Shown here piece after piece: positions 1 to 6,364 of a DNA stretch of 7,293 bases; within the stretch, counting starts at the first letter, position 1, and each line of letters begins with the position of its first letter. A program made the translations under genes and the position numbers. Below the pieces are notes generated by a model, which was not told the DNA's origin, searched no databases, and worked only from the letters and a program-made list of their open reading frames with translations. The stretch comes from an uncultured Actinomycetes bacterium. GTDB taxonomy: Bacteria > Actinomycetota > Thermoleophilia > Solirubrobacterales > Thermoleophilaceae. Where the stretch lies: contig CAMLNW010000133.1 in NCBI GenBank assembly GCA_946481495.1, forward strand, positions 1 through 7,293. The letters are read 5' to 3'.

Positions 1-584
1 TGGTCGAGCGGCGCACGAGCATCCTCGACGCGTTCCGCGAAGCCGACGACGTGCTGCGCCAGGGCGTCCAGGGCATCACCGACCTGATCACGATCCCCGG
101 CCTGATCAACCTCGACTTCGCCGACGTCCGCACGATCATGCAGGACGCCGGCTCCGCCCTGATGGGCATCGGCGAGGCCGGCGGCGAGAACCGCGCTGCC
201 GAGGCGGCCCGCCATGCGATCTCCAGCCCGCTGCTCGAGCAGTCGGTCGAGGGTGCCACTGGCATCCTGCTCAACATCACCGGCGGCAGCGACCTCGGCC
301 TGTTCGAGGTCAACGAGGCCGCGGAGATCATCCAAAGCGCGACCGACCAGAACTCGAACATCATCTTCGGCGCCGTCGTCGACGACGGCCTCGACGACAA
401 CGTCCGCGTCACGGTGATCGCCACCGGATTCGAGGGGGCCAAGTCGCGCCCCCTCTTCAGCGAGGACTCGACCGGCCGCCGCCGCGAGCCACGCCGCCGC
501 GACGTCTCGATGGACGACAACCAGCGCTCGTCGCTCGAGATATCCGATGACGACATCGACATTCCGGAGTTCTTGAAGGACTAG
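1..584 (+). CDS. ftsZ: Cell division protein FtsZ, C-terminal part (5' end outside window)
   Basis: FtsZ is the tubulin-like GTPase that polymerises into the cytoplasmic Z ring and recruits the division machinery. Only the last 193 codons are present, read from base 3. The visible part begins in the helix region before the T7 synergy loop (VERRTSILDAFREADDVLRQ). The T7 loop NLDFADV follows at visible residues 36-42, with the Asp residues that complete the GTPase site of the neighbouring subunit. The C-terminal tubulin-like domain runs to about visible residue 145. A short variable linker rich in Arg, Ser and Asp comes next, and the protein ends in DDDIDIPEFLKD, the conserved C-terminal peptide that binds membrane tethers and regulators in this family. 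The stop is TAG at 582-584. The gene is intact at this end and reads into two hairpins, with a convergent gene beyond. Family identification is very secure. Confidence 0.97.
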   Translation, partial: VERRTSILDAFREADDVLRQGVQGITDLITIPGLINLDFADVRTIMQDAGSALMGIGEAGGENRAAEAARHAISSPLLEQSVEGATGILLNITGGSDLGLFEVNEAAEIIQSATDQNSNIIFGAVVDDGLDDNVRVTVIATGFEGAKSRPLFSEDSTGRRREPRRRDVSMDDNQRSSLEISDDDIDIPEFLKD

Positions 585-600
585 ATCTCCGTCGGCGTCT

Positions 601-666
601 GCCGGCCGGACGACGAACGCCCGATCCGCTTGGGAATCGCTACTCGGGCATTCGTCGCCGGCCGGC
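601..666. repeat. Long imperfect inverted repeat just downstream of ftsZ
   Basis: Bases 601-624 pair with 644-666, giving an almost continuous stem of about 22 base pairs around a 19-base loop (625-643). The only defects are one bulged A near base 610 and one C-A mismatch near base 618. It starts 17 bases after the ftsZ stop. There is no T-rich tract after it, so it may be an actinobacterial-type terminator, an mRNA-stabilising hairpin for the ftsZ transcript, or a copy of a dispersed palindromic element. The sequence does not decide between these. Confidence 0.6.
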
Positions 667-683
667 GAGCTAGCTTTGAACGA

Positions 684-713
684 CTGAGGGCCCCGCGTTG
701 GCGGGGCCCTCAG
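684..713. terminator. Perfect 13-bp GC-rich hairpin, probable bidirectional terminator
   Basis: Bases 684-696 (CTGAGGGCCCCGC) are the exact reverse complement of 701-713, closed by a four-base loop (GTTG, 697-700). It lies 99 bases after the ftsZ stop and 28 bases past the stop of the convergent minus-strand gene, where a shared terminator is expected. On the plus strand it is followed by TGTGTTC, only a weak U-tract, as is common in high-GC actinobacteria. The symmetry and position suggest it serves both converging transcripts. Confidence 0.8.
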
Positions 714-741
714 TGTGTTCGCGGCCTTCGTGGCGTAGCGG

Positions 742-1764
742 CTACTTCTTTACGCGGAAGGCGATGCGCTTGGTGGTGGTGCCAGCTGAGGTGCGAGCTG
801 TGAGCAGCACCCGGTAGCGCCCGGCGCTGAGCTTGCGGCTCGCGAGCTTCAGGTCGTTGAGACCCTTGGTTCCGCTCCGGTTGAACTTGCGGACGCCGAC
901 CCAGCGGGTGCAGCGCTTGCGGTTGGCGTTGGCGGCACTCTGCTTGCGGCACTTGCCGTTCGCCTTGCGGCCCTTGGCGGCCTTTTGGAGTTTGACCGTG
1001 ACCTTGGCGGCCTCAGAGAGGCGGTAGGTCAGCTTGTGCGCTCCGGTTGTGGTGGTTGCGACTGACATCCCGCTGACCGCCGGCTTGCCGACCGGCGGCT
1101 TGCAGGGCGCGGTGGCGTCGCTGCCGTTGCCGAGGCACTGGTCCTGGGTCTCGTCGCCGTAGCCGTCCTTGTCGGCATCGGGCTCGTAGGTGGCGGCGAC
1201 CAGCAGCTCCTCGGTCACCGCGTCGGAGGCGCGCAGCGCGGCTCCGTCGGCCAGTGGCGGGGCGTAGACATAGGTGAAGTCACTCCCGCTCGACGCGTAG
1301 ACCGCCTGGGCGGTGCTGGTGTCGATCGCCAAGTGGTTGCCCTGCTTCAGCGGCACGCGCGCCGGGAACTCCTCGATCTCACCGGTGCCGGCGATTGTCA
1401 CCGTCGGCCCGGTGGCGACGATCCGCGACTGGGCGGAGTCGGGGTTCTGGCGGGTGATGTCGGCGAGCCGGAACGTAACGCTGGAGCCTGGCCCGTTCGC
1501 ATGGATCCGGAACTTCGTGATCACGCCGTCGCTCGGGGCGCCGCCGGAGTACGGATCGCCGGTTCCGACAGCGGGATGGATGAACGAGACATAGGTGCAG
1601 GGAGCGGACATCACGTCGCTGCATGCGCCGCTGTTCGGGCTGTTGGCGAAGCGGCTGCCGAAGGTATCGGCGGCCAGTCCCGACGCGGGGAGCGCCAGCA
1701 GCGCGGCGGCCGCAAGGGCCGTCGCGGTCGGGAAACGCCTGCTGAGTGTGGACTTGCTGTGCAT
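742..1764 (-). CDS. Secreted protein with a thrombospondin-type-3-like repeat and C-terminal Ig-like domain
   Basis: This is a 340-residue exported protein of unknown function. The start is ATG at 1764: a GAAAGG ribosome site lies 8 bases upstream, and the product then opens with a clear signal peptide (MHSKSTLSRR, then an Ala/Leu-rich core, probable cleavage near residue 32, GLAA/DT). A longer reading from 1875 would put 37 Arg-rich residues before the signal peptide and run into gcvT, so it was rejected. Residues 33-190 form an unassigned, probably beta-rich domain with a Cys48/Cys56 pair. Residues 195-210 (DADKDGYGDETQDQC) resemble a calcium-binding thrombospondin type 3 repeat. Residues 226-340 look like a beta-sandwich with basic stretches (AAKGRKANGKCRKQ) and the ending GRYRVLLTARTSAGTTTKR, a tail I recall from many extracellular Thermoleophilia proteins. 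No sortase motif or transmembrane anchor is visible, so it may be released or bind the wall by charge. It is divergent from gcvT and convergent with ftsZ, and forms a single-gene unit. Confidence 0.85.
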   Translation of the reverse strand: MHSKSTLSRRFPTATALAAAALLALPASGLAADTFGSRFANSPNSGACSDVMSAPCTYVSFIHPAVGTGDPYSGGAPSDGVITKFRIHANGPGSSVTFRLADITRQNPDSAQSRIVATGPTVTIAGTGEIEEFPARVPLKQGNHLAIDTSTAQAVYASSGSDFTYVYAPPLADGAALRASDAVTEELLVAATYEPDADKDGYGDETQDQCLGNGSDATAPCKPPVGKPAVSGMSVATTTTGAHKLTYRLSEAAKVTVKLQKAAKGRKANGKCRKQSAANANRKRCTRWVGVRKFNRSGTKGLNDLKLASRKLSAGRYRVLLTARTSAGTTTKRIAFRVKK

Positions 1765-1853
1765 CGGAATGGCCTTTCGGTCGTGTTGCTTTCCCGTCCA
1801 ACGGCCGATCCCGGTCCGAATTACGCCGCGCAGGCAGGTAGCCTCTCCGCGGC
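1765..1853. promoter_or_regulatory. Divergent promoter region between the secreted-protein gene and gcvT
   Basis: These 89 bases separate two divergent start codons and must hold promoters for both. On the plus strand, TAGCCT at 1839-1844 fits a -10 element and ends 9 bases before the gcvT GTG, which would give a very short or absent leader; no good -35 is visible. On the minus strand, TAATTC (1823 down to 1818) is a weak -10 candidate for the secreted-protein gene. I see no glycine riboswitch core, and no room for one downstream of the proposed gcvT transcription start. The promoter assignments are inference from position and weak motif matches. Confidence 0.35.
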
Positions 1854-2930
1854 GTGCCCTCCGCCGCCGAAACACTCCGCCGAACCCCGCTTCACGACCG
1901 CCACGAGGCGGCTGGCGCGCGCCTGGTGCCGTTCGCGGGTTGGGAGATGCCGGTCCAGTACGAGGGGGTGCGCCAGGAGCACATGGCGGTGCGCGAGGCG
2001 GCTGGGGTCTTCGACGTCTCGCACATGGGTCAGGTCGAGACCAGCGGTCTGGACGCCGAGGCGTTCCTGCAGCGCCTGCTTTCCAACGACGTCACCAAAC
2101 TCGCCGAGGGCGGCGCCCAATACTCGCTGCTCTGTCGCGAGGACGGGGGAGTGCTCGACGACCTGTTCAGCTACCGGCTGTCAGGTGACGGACCGCGCTT
2201 CTTGACGGTCACCAACGCTTCGAACCACGAGCGCGACTACGCCTGGCTCGCGGAGCACGCCGGGAGCTTCGACGTGGAGGTCGTCGACGCCGCCGACCGC
2301 TACGCGATGCTCGCCGTACAGGGGCCCAAGGCCCGCGCCGCGGTGGAGCGGATCGCCGGTGGCGAGCTTCCCGCCCGCATGCGCACCGCCACCGTCGCGA
2401 TCGCCGGGGTCGACTGCCTGGTCTGCGGCACCGGCTACACCGGCGAGGACGGGGTGGAGATCATGGCGCCGCCAGAGCACGCCGGCGAGATCTGGGACGC
2501 GCTGCTCGCCGAGGGCGTGGCGCCGGTCGGGCTCGGCGCGCGCGACACGCTGCGGCTCGAGGCTTGCTTCCACCTCTACGGCAACGACCTGTCGCTCGAC
2601 CGCAACCCGATCGAGGCCGGGCTCGCCTGGGCCTGCAAGCCCGACACGAACTTCATCGGCGCGGACGCGCTGCGCGACTTCAAACCGGCGCAGCTGCTCG
2701 TTCCGTTCGCCTTCACCGGCCCCGGCATCCCGCGTCAGGGCAACCCGGTCAGCACCGCCCATGGCGACGGCGTCGTGACCAGCGGCAGCCTGTCGCCCTG
2801 CCTCGACATCGGCGTCGGGATGGCCTACCTGCCGGCGGCTGCGGCGACGCCGGGAGCTCCGATCGAGGTCGACGTGCGCGGCAAGCTCCGCGCGGCGGCC
2901 GTCCGCAGCAAGCCCCTTTACAAGCCCTAA
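1854..2930 (+). CDS. gcvT: Glycine cleavage system T protein (aminomethyltransferase)
   Basis: GcvT takes the aminomethyl group held on the lipoyl arm of GcvH, releases ammonia and transfers the one-carbon unit to tetrahydrofolate, giving 5,10-methylenetetrahydrofolate. The 358 residues match the usual family length. Visible motifs in order are [22 protein letters not shown] (residues 11-32, family N-terminus), FDVSHMG (53-59), SNDVTKL (77-83), the GGVLDDL segment (98-104) holding the conserved catalytic Asp of the family, LAVQGPKA (153-160), [12 protein letters not shown] (192-203), [12 protein letters not shown] (235-246) and TSGSLSP (309-315); the end, RSKPLYKP, is also typical. The GTG start is forced: an in-frame TAG at 1839-1841 precedes it, and the first in-frame ATG lies inside the conserved FAGWEM motif. 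There is no convincing Shine-Dalgarno sequence, so the mRNA may be leaderless. First gene of the operon; gcvH follows after 15 bases. Confidence 0.97.
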   Translation: MPSAAETLRRTPLHDRHEAAGARLVPFAGWEMPVQYEGVRQEHMAVREAAGVFDVSHMGQVETSGLDAEAFLQRLLSNDVTKLAEGGAQYSLLCREDGGVLDDLFSYRLSGDGPRFLTVTNASNHERDYAWLAEHAGSFDVEVVDAADRYAMLAVQGPKARAAVERIAGGELPARMRTATVAIAGVDCLVCGTGYTGEDGVEIMAPPEHAGEIWDALLAEGVAPVGLGARDTLRLEACFHLYGNDLSLDRNPIEAGLAWACKPDTNFIGADALRDFKPAQLLVPFAFTGPGIPRQGNPVSTAHGDGVVTSGSLSPCLDIGVGMAYLPAAAATPGAPIEVDVRGKLRAAAVRSKPLYKP

Positions 2931-2936
2931 GAGGAG
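2931..2936 (+). promoter_or_regulatory. Ribosome binding site of gcvH
   Basis: GAGGAG begins directly after the gcvT TAA and lies 9 bases before the gcvH GTG at 2946. It is the strongest Shine-Dalgarno match in the operon and fixes the GTG as the start, consistent with high expression of the carrier protein. Confidence 0.75.
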
Positions 2937-2945
2937 ACAGCGCGA

Positions 2946-3329
2946 GTGGCAGCCGAATACCCAGAGGACCTCAAGTACCACCCCGAGCACGACTGGGCGC
3001 GGATCGACGGTGACGTCGCCGTCTTCGGCGTCACCTGGTACGCCCAGGACGCTCTTGGCGAGGTCGTCTTCTACGACCCGCCGGCGGTCGGATCGACGGT
3101 CGCCAAGGACGGCGCCTACGCCGAGGTCGAGTCGGTCAAGGCGGTCTCCGACGTCTTTGCGCCGCTGTCCGGGGAGATCGTCGAGGTCAACGAGGCGCTC
3201 TCCGACTCGCCCGAGAAGATCAACGACGACCCCTACGGCGACGGTTGGCTGGTCAAGGTCAAGCTCAGCGACCTCAGCGAGATCGATCAGCTGCTCGACG
3301 TGGCCGCTTATCGCGATCTGCTGTCCTAG
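2946..3329 (+). CDS. gcvH: Glycine cleavage system H protein (lipoyl carrier)
   Basis: GcvH is the small soluble carrier whose lipoylated lysine shuttles the aminomethyl group between the P, T and L proteins. At 127 residues it has the normal length. The N-terminus (YPEDLKYHPEHDWARIDGD) and the following VFGVTWYAQDALGEVVFYDPP are standard for the family. The lipoyl-attachment site is VESVKAVSD, with the modified lysine at residue 65 (codon 3138-3140). The C-terminal part (GEIVEVNEALSDSPEKINDD, then YGDGWLVKVK) is also canonical. It starts at GTG with a strong ribosome site. It lies 15 bases after gcvT and 21 bases before gcvPA, so co-transcription is nearly certain. Lipoylation needs ligase or synthase genes that are not in this window. 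Confidence 0.98.
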   Translation: MAAEYPEDLKYHPEHDWARIDGDVAVFGVTWYAQDALGEVVFYDPPAVGSTVAKDGAYAEVESVKAVSDVFAPLSGEIVEVNEALSDSPEKINDDPYGDGWLVKVKLSDLSEIDQLLDVAAYRDLLS

Positions 3330-3350
3330 AAGGACGACGTTCCTCCCCTG

Positions 3351-4697
3351 ATGAGCCGCTACACCTCCGCAACCGACGCCGACCGCCAGGCGATGCTCGA
3401 CGCGATCGGCGTCGGCACGGTCGACGATCTGTTCGCCGAGATCCCGGAGGGCGTGCGGCTCCAGCGCCCGCTCGACCTTCCCGCCGGGCTCGCCGAGCAG
3501 GACGTCTACGACCACCTCGCGGCGCTCGCCGCGCGCAACACCCACGCCGACGCCGAGACGAGCTTCCTCGGCGCCGGGATGTACGACCACTACACGCCGG
3601 CGCTGATCGACTCGATCCTCCAGCGCTCGGAGTTCCTGACGCCCTACACGCCCTATCAGCCCGAGATCTCCCAGGGCGGGCTGCAGGTGATGTTCGAGTA
3701 CCAGACGGCGATCTCGGAGCTGACCGGACTACCGGTCTCGAACGCCTCGGTCTACGAGGGCCCGTCGGCGGTCGCTGCCGCCGGCTACCTCGCGAAGCTG
3801 GAGACCAAGCGGACCAAGTTCGTCGTGTCGCGCGGTCTGCATCCGCACTCGCGCGAGACGCTCGCGACCCATGCGAAGGGCTACGGGATGACGGTCGCCG
3901 AGGCGGGGCTCGACAGCGAGGGCACTACCGACCTCGACGCGCTCGCGGCACTCGTCGACGACGACACCGCCGCCGTCTTCGTCCAGCAGCCGAACTTCCT
4001 CGGGACGGTCGAGGAGCTTGGCACGCTCGGCGAGGCCGCCAAGCGGACTGGCGCGCTGTTCGTCGTCGCGGCCGACCCGCTGCCGCTCGGCATCCTCGAG
4101 CCGCCGGGCGCGCTCGGCGCCGACGTCTGTGTCGGTGAGGGCCAGACGCTCGGCAACCGGCTCGACTTCGGCGGTCCGTCGTTTGGCTTCTTCGCCGCCG
4201 CCGAGCGGTTCATCCGCAAGATGCCCGGCCGGATCGCCGGCGAGACGCGCGACGTCGACGGCAAGCGCGGCTTCGTCTTGACGCTCCAGACGCGCGAGCA
4301 GCACATCCGGCGCGAGAAGGCGACGCACAACATCTGCACGGCGCAGGCACTCAACGCGCTCGCTGGCGTGATCTACCTGTCGTGGCTCGGCAAGCAGGGT
4401 TTGGTCGAGCTCGGCGAGCTGATGCTGCGCCGCACCCACTACGCCCGCGAGACGCTTGACCTGGAGGCGATCAACCCCGGCCCGGTCGTGCGCGAGTTCG
4501 CCGTTCGCGTGCCGGATATCGACGCCGTCTTCGAGCGTGCGCTTGCCGCCGGGATCAACCCGGGCTATCGGCTCGGTCGCGACTATCCGGAGTACGAGGA
4601 CGGCTTGCTCGTCGCGATCACCGAGCGTCGCACGAAGGCCGATATCGATCGGTTGGCGTCTGTGCTCGGTTCCGTGAGAGAGGAAGCGCACGCATGA
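3351..4697 (+). CDS. gcvPA: Glycine dehydrogenase (decarboxylating) subunit 1, P protein alpha subunit
   Basis: GcvPA pairs with GcvPB to form the PLP-dependent P protein, which decarboxylates glycine and loads the aminomethyl group onto GcvH. The 448 residues are the usual length of the split alpha subunit. The start MSRYTSATDADRQAMLDAIG is the family N-terminus, which fixes the ATG. Other family segments are FLGAGMYDHYTPALID (72-87), PYTPYQPEISQGGLQVMFEY (98-117), NASVYEG (131-137), GEGQTLGNR (262-270), DFGGPSFGF (272-280) and TREQHIRREKATHNICT (314-330). This subunit lacks the PLP-binding lysine, as expected; that is in GcvPB. The purine-rich AGAAGGA overlapping the gcvH stop lies 16 bases before the ATG, unusually far, so initiation may rely partly on coupling to gcvH. 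The stop overlaps the gcvPB start (ATGA, 4694-4697), which suits equal production of the two subunits. Confidence 0.97.
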   Translation: MSRYTSATDADRQAMLDAIGVGTVDDLFAEIPEGVRLQRPLDLPAGLAEQDVYDHLAALAARNTHADAETSFLGAGMYDHYTPALIDSILQRSEFLTPYTPYQPEISQGGLQVMFEYQTAISELTGLPVSNASVYEGPSAVAAAGYLAKLETKRTKFVVSRGLHPHSRETLATHAKGYGMTVAEAGLDSEGTTDLDALAALVDDDTAAVFVQQPNFLGTVEELGTLGEAAKRTGALFVVAADPLPLGILEPPGALGADVCVGEGQTLGNRLDFGGPSFGFFAAAERFIRKMPGRIAGETRDVDGKRGFVLTLQTREQHIRREKATHNICTAQALNALAGVIYLSWLGKQGLVELGELMLRRTHYARETLDLEAINPGPVVREFAVRVPDIDAVFERALAAGINPGYRLGRDYPEYEDGLLVAITERRTKADIDRLASVLGSVREEAHA

Positions 4698-6205
4698 GCG
4701 CCGTCCTCGACCCGCGGGCGGAGGAGCAGACCCGCACGATCTTCGAGAAGTCGGTCGCCGGCCGACGCGCGTTCACGCCGCCGCCGACTGACGTGCCCGA
4801 GACCCCGATCGAGGATCTGCTGCCAGCGCATCTGCGGCGCAGCGAGCCCGCCGAGTTGCCCGAGATCGCCGAGCCCGAGATCGTCCGCCACTACAACGGC
4901 CTGTCGAAGAAGAACTTCGACCTCGACAGCGGCTTCTACCCGCTCGGCTCGTGCACGATGAAGCACAACCCGAAGCTGCACGAGCGTGTCGCCGGGCTGC
5001 CTGGTCACGCCCGCCTGCATCCGCTCCAGGACGCCGACCACGCCCAGGGCGCGCTCGAGCTGATGTGGAACCTCCAGCAGGCGCTCGCCGAGATCGCCGG
5101 CCTGCCGCACGTCTCGCTCCAGCCGTCCGCCGGCTCGCACGGCGAGCTCGCCGGCCTGCTCGTCACACGCGCCTACCACGAGGACCACGGCGAGCACCGC
5201 CACAAGGTGCTGACGCCCGACACCGCGCACGGCACCAACCCGGCGACCGTGACGATGGCCGGCTACGAGGTCGTCAAGGTCGGCACCGACGAGCACGGCG
5301 GCGTCGACCTCGACGACCTGCGCGCCAAGGCGACCGACGATGTCGCCTGCCTGATGCTCACCAACCCCAACACGCTCGGCCTCTTCGACCGCAACATCGA
5401 GGAGATCGCGTCGATCGTGCACGGCGTGGGGGCGACGCTCTACTACGACGGCGCCAACCTCAACGCCGTCATGGGGATCTCGCGGCCCGGCGACATGGGC
5501 TTCGACATCGTCCACTACAACCTGCACAAGTCGTTCACCCAGCCGCACGGCGGCGGCGGGCCGGGCGCCGGGCCGATCGCCGTGTCGGACCGCATCGAGC
5601 CCTACATCCCGCGGCCGCAGGTCGTTCGAGAAGACGGCCACAACGGCCACGGCCCGCGCTTCGCGCTCGACCACGACCGCCCCAAGTCGATCGGCAAGCT
5701 GCGCGGCTTCCAGGGCAACTTCGGGGTGTTCGTGCGCTCCTACACCTACATCTGCTCGCTCGGCGGCGAGGGGCTGCGCGAGGCGTCCGAGACGGCGGTG
5801 CTGAACGCCAACTACCTGCGCGCGCTGCTGGCCGAGCCGGACGTCGCCGAGTACCTGCCGATCGCCTTCGACCGGATCTGCATGCACGAGTTCGTGCTGT
5901 CGGGGCGCGGGGCGAAGGAGAAGCTGGGCATCCGGACCCTGGACATCGCAAAGCGGATGCTCGACCACGGGGTGCATCCGCCGACGGTCTACTTCCCGCT
6001 GCTGGTCGAAGAGGCGCTGATGATCGAGCCGACCGAGACGGAGACGAAGGAGACGCTGGACGACTTCGCGGGTGTGGTTCGGGCGATCTTGGTCGAGGCG
6101 GCTGAGGATCCCGAGATTGCGCGGAATGCGCCGTATACGACGTCTGTTCGCCGCCTTGATGAGGCTGGCGCCGCGAAGAATCCGGTCGTACGTCAAGCGG
6201 GGTAG
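4694..6205 (+). CDS. gcvPB: Glycine dehydrogenase (decarboxylating) subunit 2, P protein beta subunit
   Basis: This is the PLP-carrying half of the split P protein; its 503 residues fit the family. Segments in order are SKKNFDLDSGFYPLGSCTMK (71-90), SLQPSAGSHGE (141-151), DTAHGTNPAT (176-185), TNPNTLGLF (223-231), YDGANLNAV (251-259) and the active site NLHKSFTQPHGGGGPG (276-291), where Lys279 (codon 5528-5530) forms the internal aldimine with PLP. The C-terminus keeps GVHPPTVYFP and LMIEPTETETKETLDDF, both normal for the family. The ATG overlaps the gcvPA stop by four bases and has an AGAGGA ribosome site at 4679-4684. It is the last gene of the operon; a long perfect hairpin begins 8 bases after its TAG. 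From about base 6070 to the stop the codons shift from C-ending toward G- and T-ending ones, resembling the gene downstream, but the reading frame is intact. Confidence 0.98.
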   Translation: MSAVLDPRAEEQTRTIFEKSVAGRRAFTPPPTDVPETPIEDLLPAHLRRSEPAELPEIAEPEIVRHYNGLSKKNFDLDSGFYPLGSCTMKHNPKLHERVAGLPGHARLHPLQDADHAQGALELMWNLQQALAEIAGLPHVSLQPSAGSHGELAGLLVTRAYHEDHGEHRHKVLTPDTAHGTNPATVTMAGYEVVKVGTDEHGGVDLDDLRAKATDDVACLMLTNPNTLGLFDRNIEEIASIVHGVGATLYYDGANLNAVMGISRPGDMGFDIVHYNLHKSFTQPHGGGGPGAGPIAVSDRIEPYIPRPQVVREDGHNGHGPRFALDHDRPKSIGKLRGFQGNFGVFVRSYTYICSLGGEGLREASETAVLNANYLRALLAEPDVAEYLPIAFDRICMHEFVLSGRGAKEKLGIRTLDIAKRMLDHGVHPPTVYFPLLVEEALMIEPTETETKETLDDFAGVVRAILVEAAEDPEIARNAPYTTSVRRLDEAGAAKNPVVRQAG

Positions 6206-6213
6206 GGAGCGCC

Positions 6214-6268
6214 CGGATGACGATGTCCTCGGAGACTTGAGAACCGTCTCCGAGGACATCGTCATCCG
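6214..6268. terminator. Perfect 23-bp inverted repeat after gcvPB, probable operon terminator
   Basis: Bases 6214-6236 are the exact reverse complement of 6246-6268, with a 9-base loop (TTGAGAACC, 6237-6245). There is no U-tract: the bases that follow are GC-rich. A stem this long with no mismatch right after the last gcv stop most likely ends the operon transcript, stabilises its 3' end, or both. Because it is symmetric it would also form in any transcript entering from the right. A role as a protein-binding palindrome for the next gene is possible but has no supporting evidence here. Confidence 0.75.
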
Positions 6269-6337
6269 ACCGCGCGAGCGCCGTGGTTCACGTTTATCAG
6301 CGCGGCAGGTGGGGGAGGACACGGGCCGAGGGAGCAC

Positions 6338-6364
6338 ATGGCCATCTGCAAGAGGGACATTTGA
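6338..6364 (+). other. Possible leader peptide ORF overlapping the next start codon
   Basis: An ATG at 6338 preceded by the purine-rich GAGGGAG (6328-6334) opens an eight-residue frame, MAICKRDI, ending at TGA 6362-6364. That stop overlaps the TTG start of the downstream secreted protein (TTGA, 6361-6364), an arrangement typical of translational coupling. The frame is too short for coding statistics and could be chance, so this is a suggestion from layout only. Confidence 0.3.

Noticed and set aside
1078..1107. GC-rich inverted and direct repeat (CCGCCGGC / CCGGCGGC)
   Set aside because: It lies inside the secreted-protein gene and encodes the Pro/Gly/Lys linker PVGKPAV; codon bias explains it.
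1765..1853. Glycine riboswitch before gcvT
   Set aside because: Looked for because of the operon's function, but no recognisable aptamer core was seen and the space is short.
1765..1875. Longer N-terminus for the minus-strand secreted protein, starting at 1875
   Set aside because: It would add 37 Arg-rich residues before a clean signal peptide and overlap the gcvT start, while ATG 1764 has a good ribosome site.
1333..2205. Plus-strand open frame opposite the secreted-protein gene and running into gcvT
   Set aside because: It overlaps two well-supported genes in the wrong frame, and its translation is Arg/Ala/Gly-rich and featureless.
2181..3590. Minus-strand open frame (469 residues) opposite gcvT, gcvH and gcvPA
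   Set aside because: It spans three real genes and two intergenic gaps and has low-complexity composition typical of antisense shadows in GC-rich genes.
3729..4691. Minus-strand open frame (320 residues) opposite gcvPA
   Set aside because: Same shadow pattern; no family resemblance and no promoter or ribosome site context.
4583..6337. Long minus-strand open frame (584 residues) opposite gcvPB
   Set aside because: It mirrors gcvPB codon structure in high-GC DNA. The translation is Arg/Val/Leu/Asp-rich with no recognisable domain, and it crosses the gcvPB terminator hairpin. The plus-strand gene is unambiguous.
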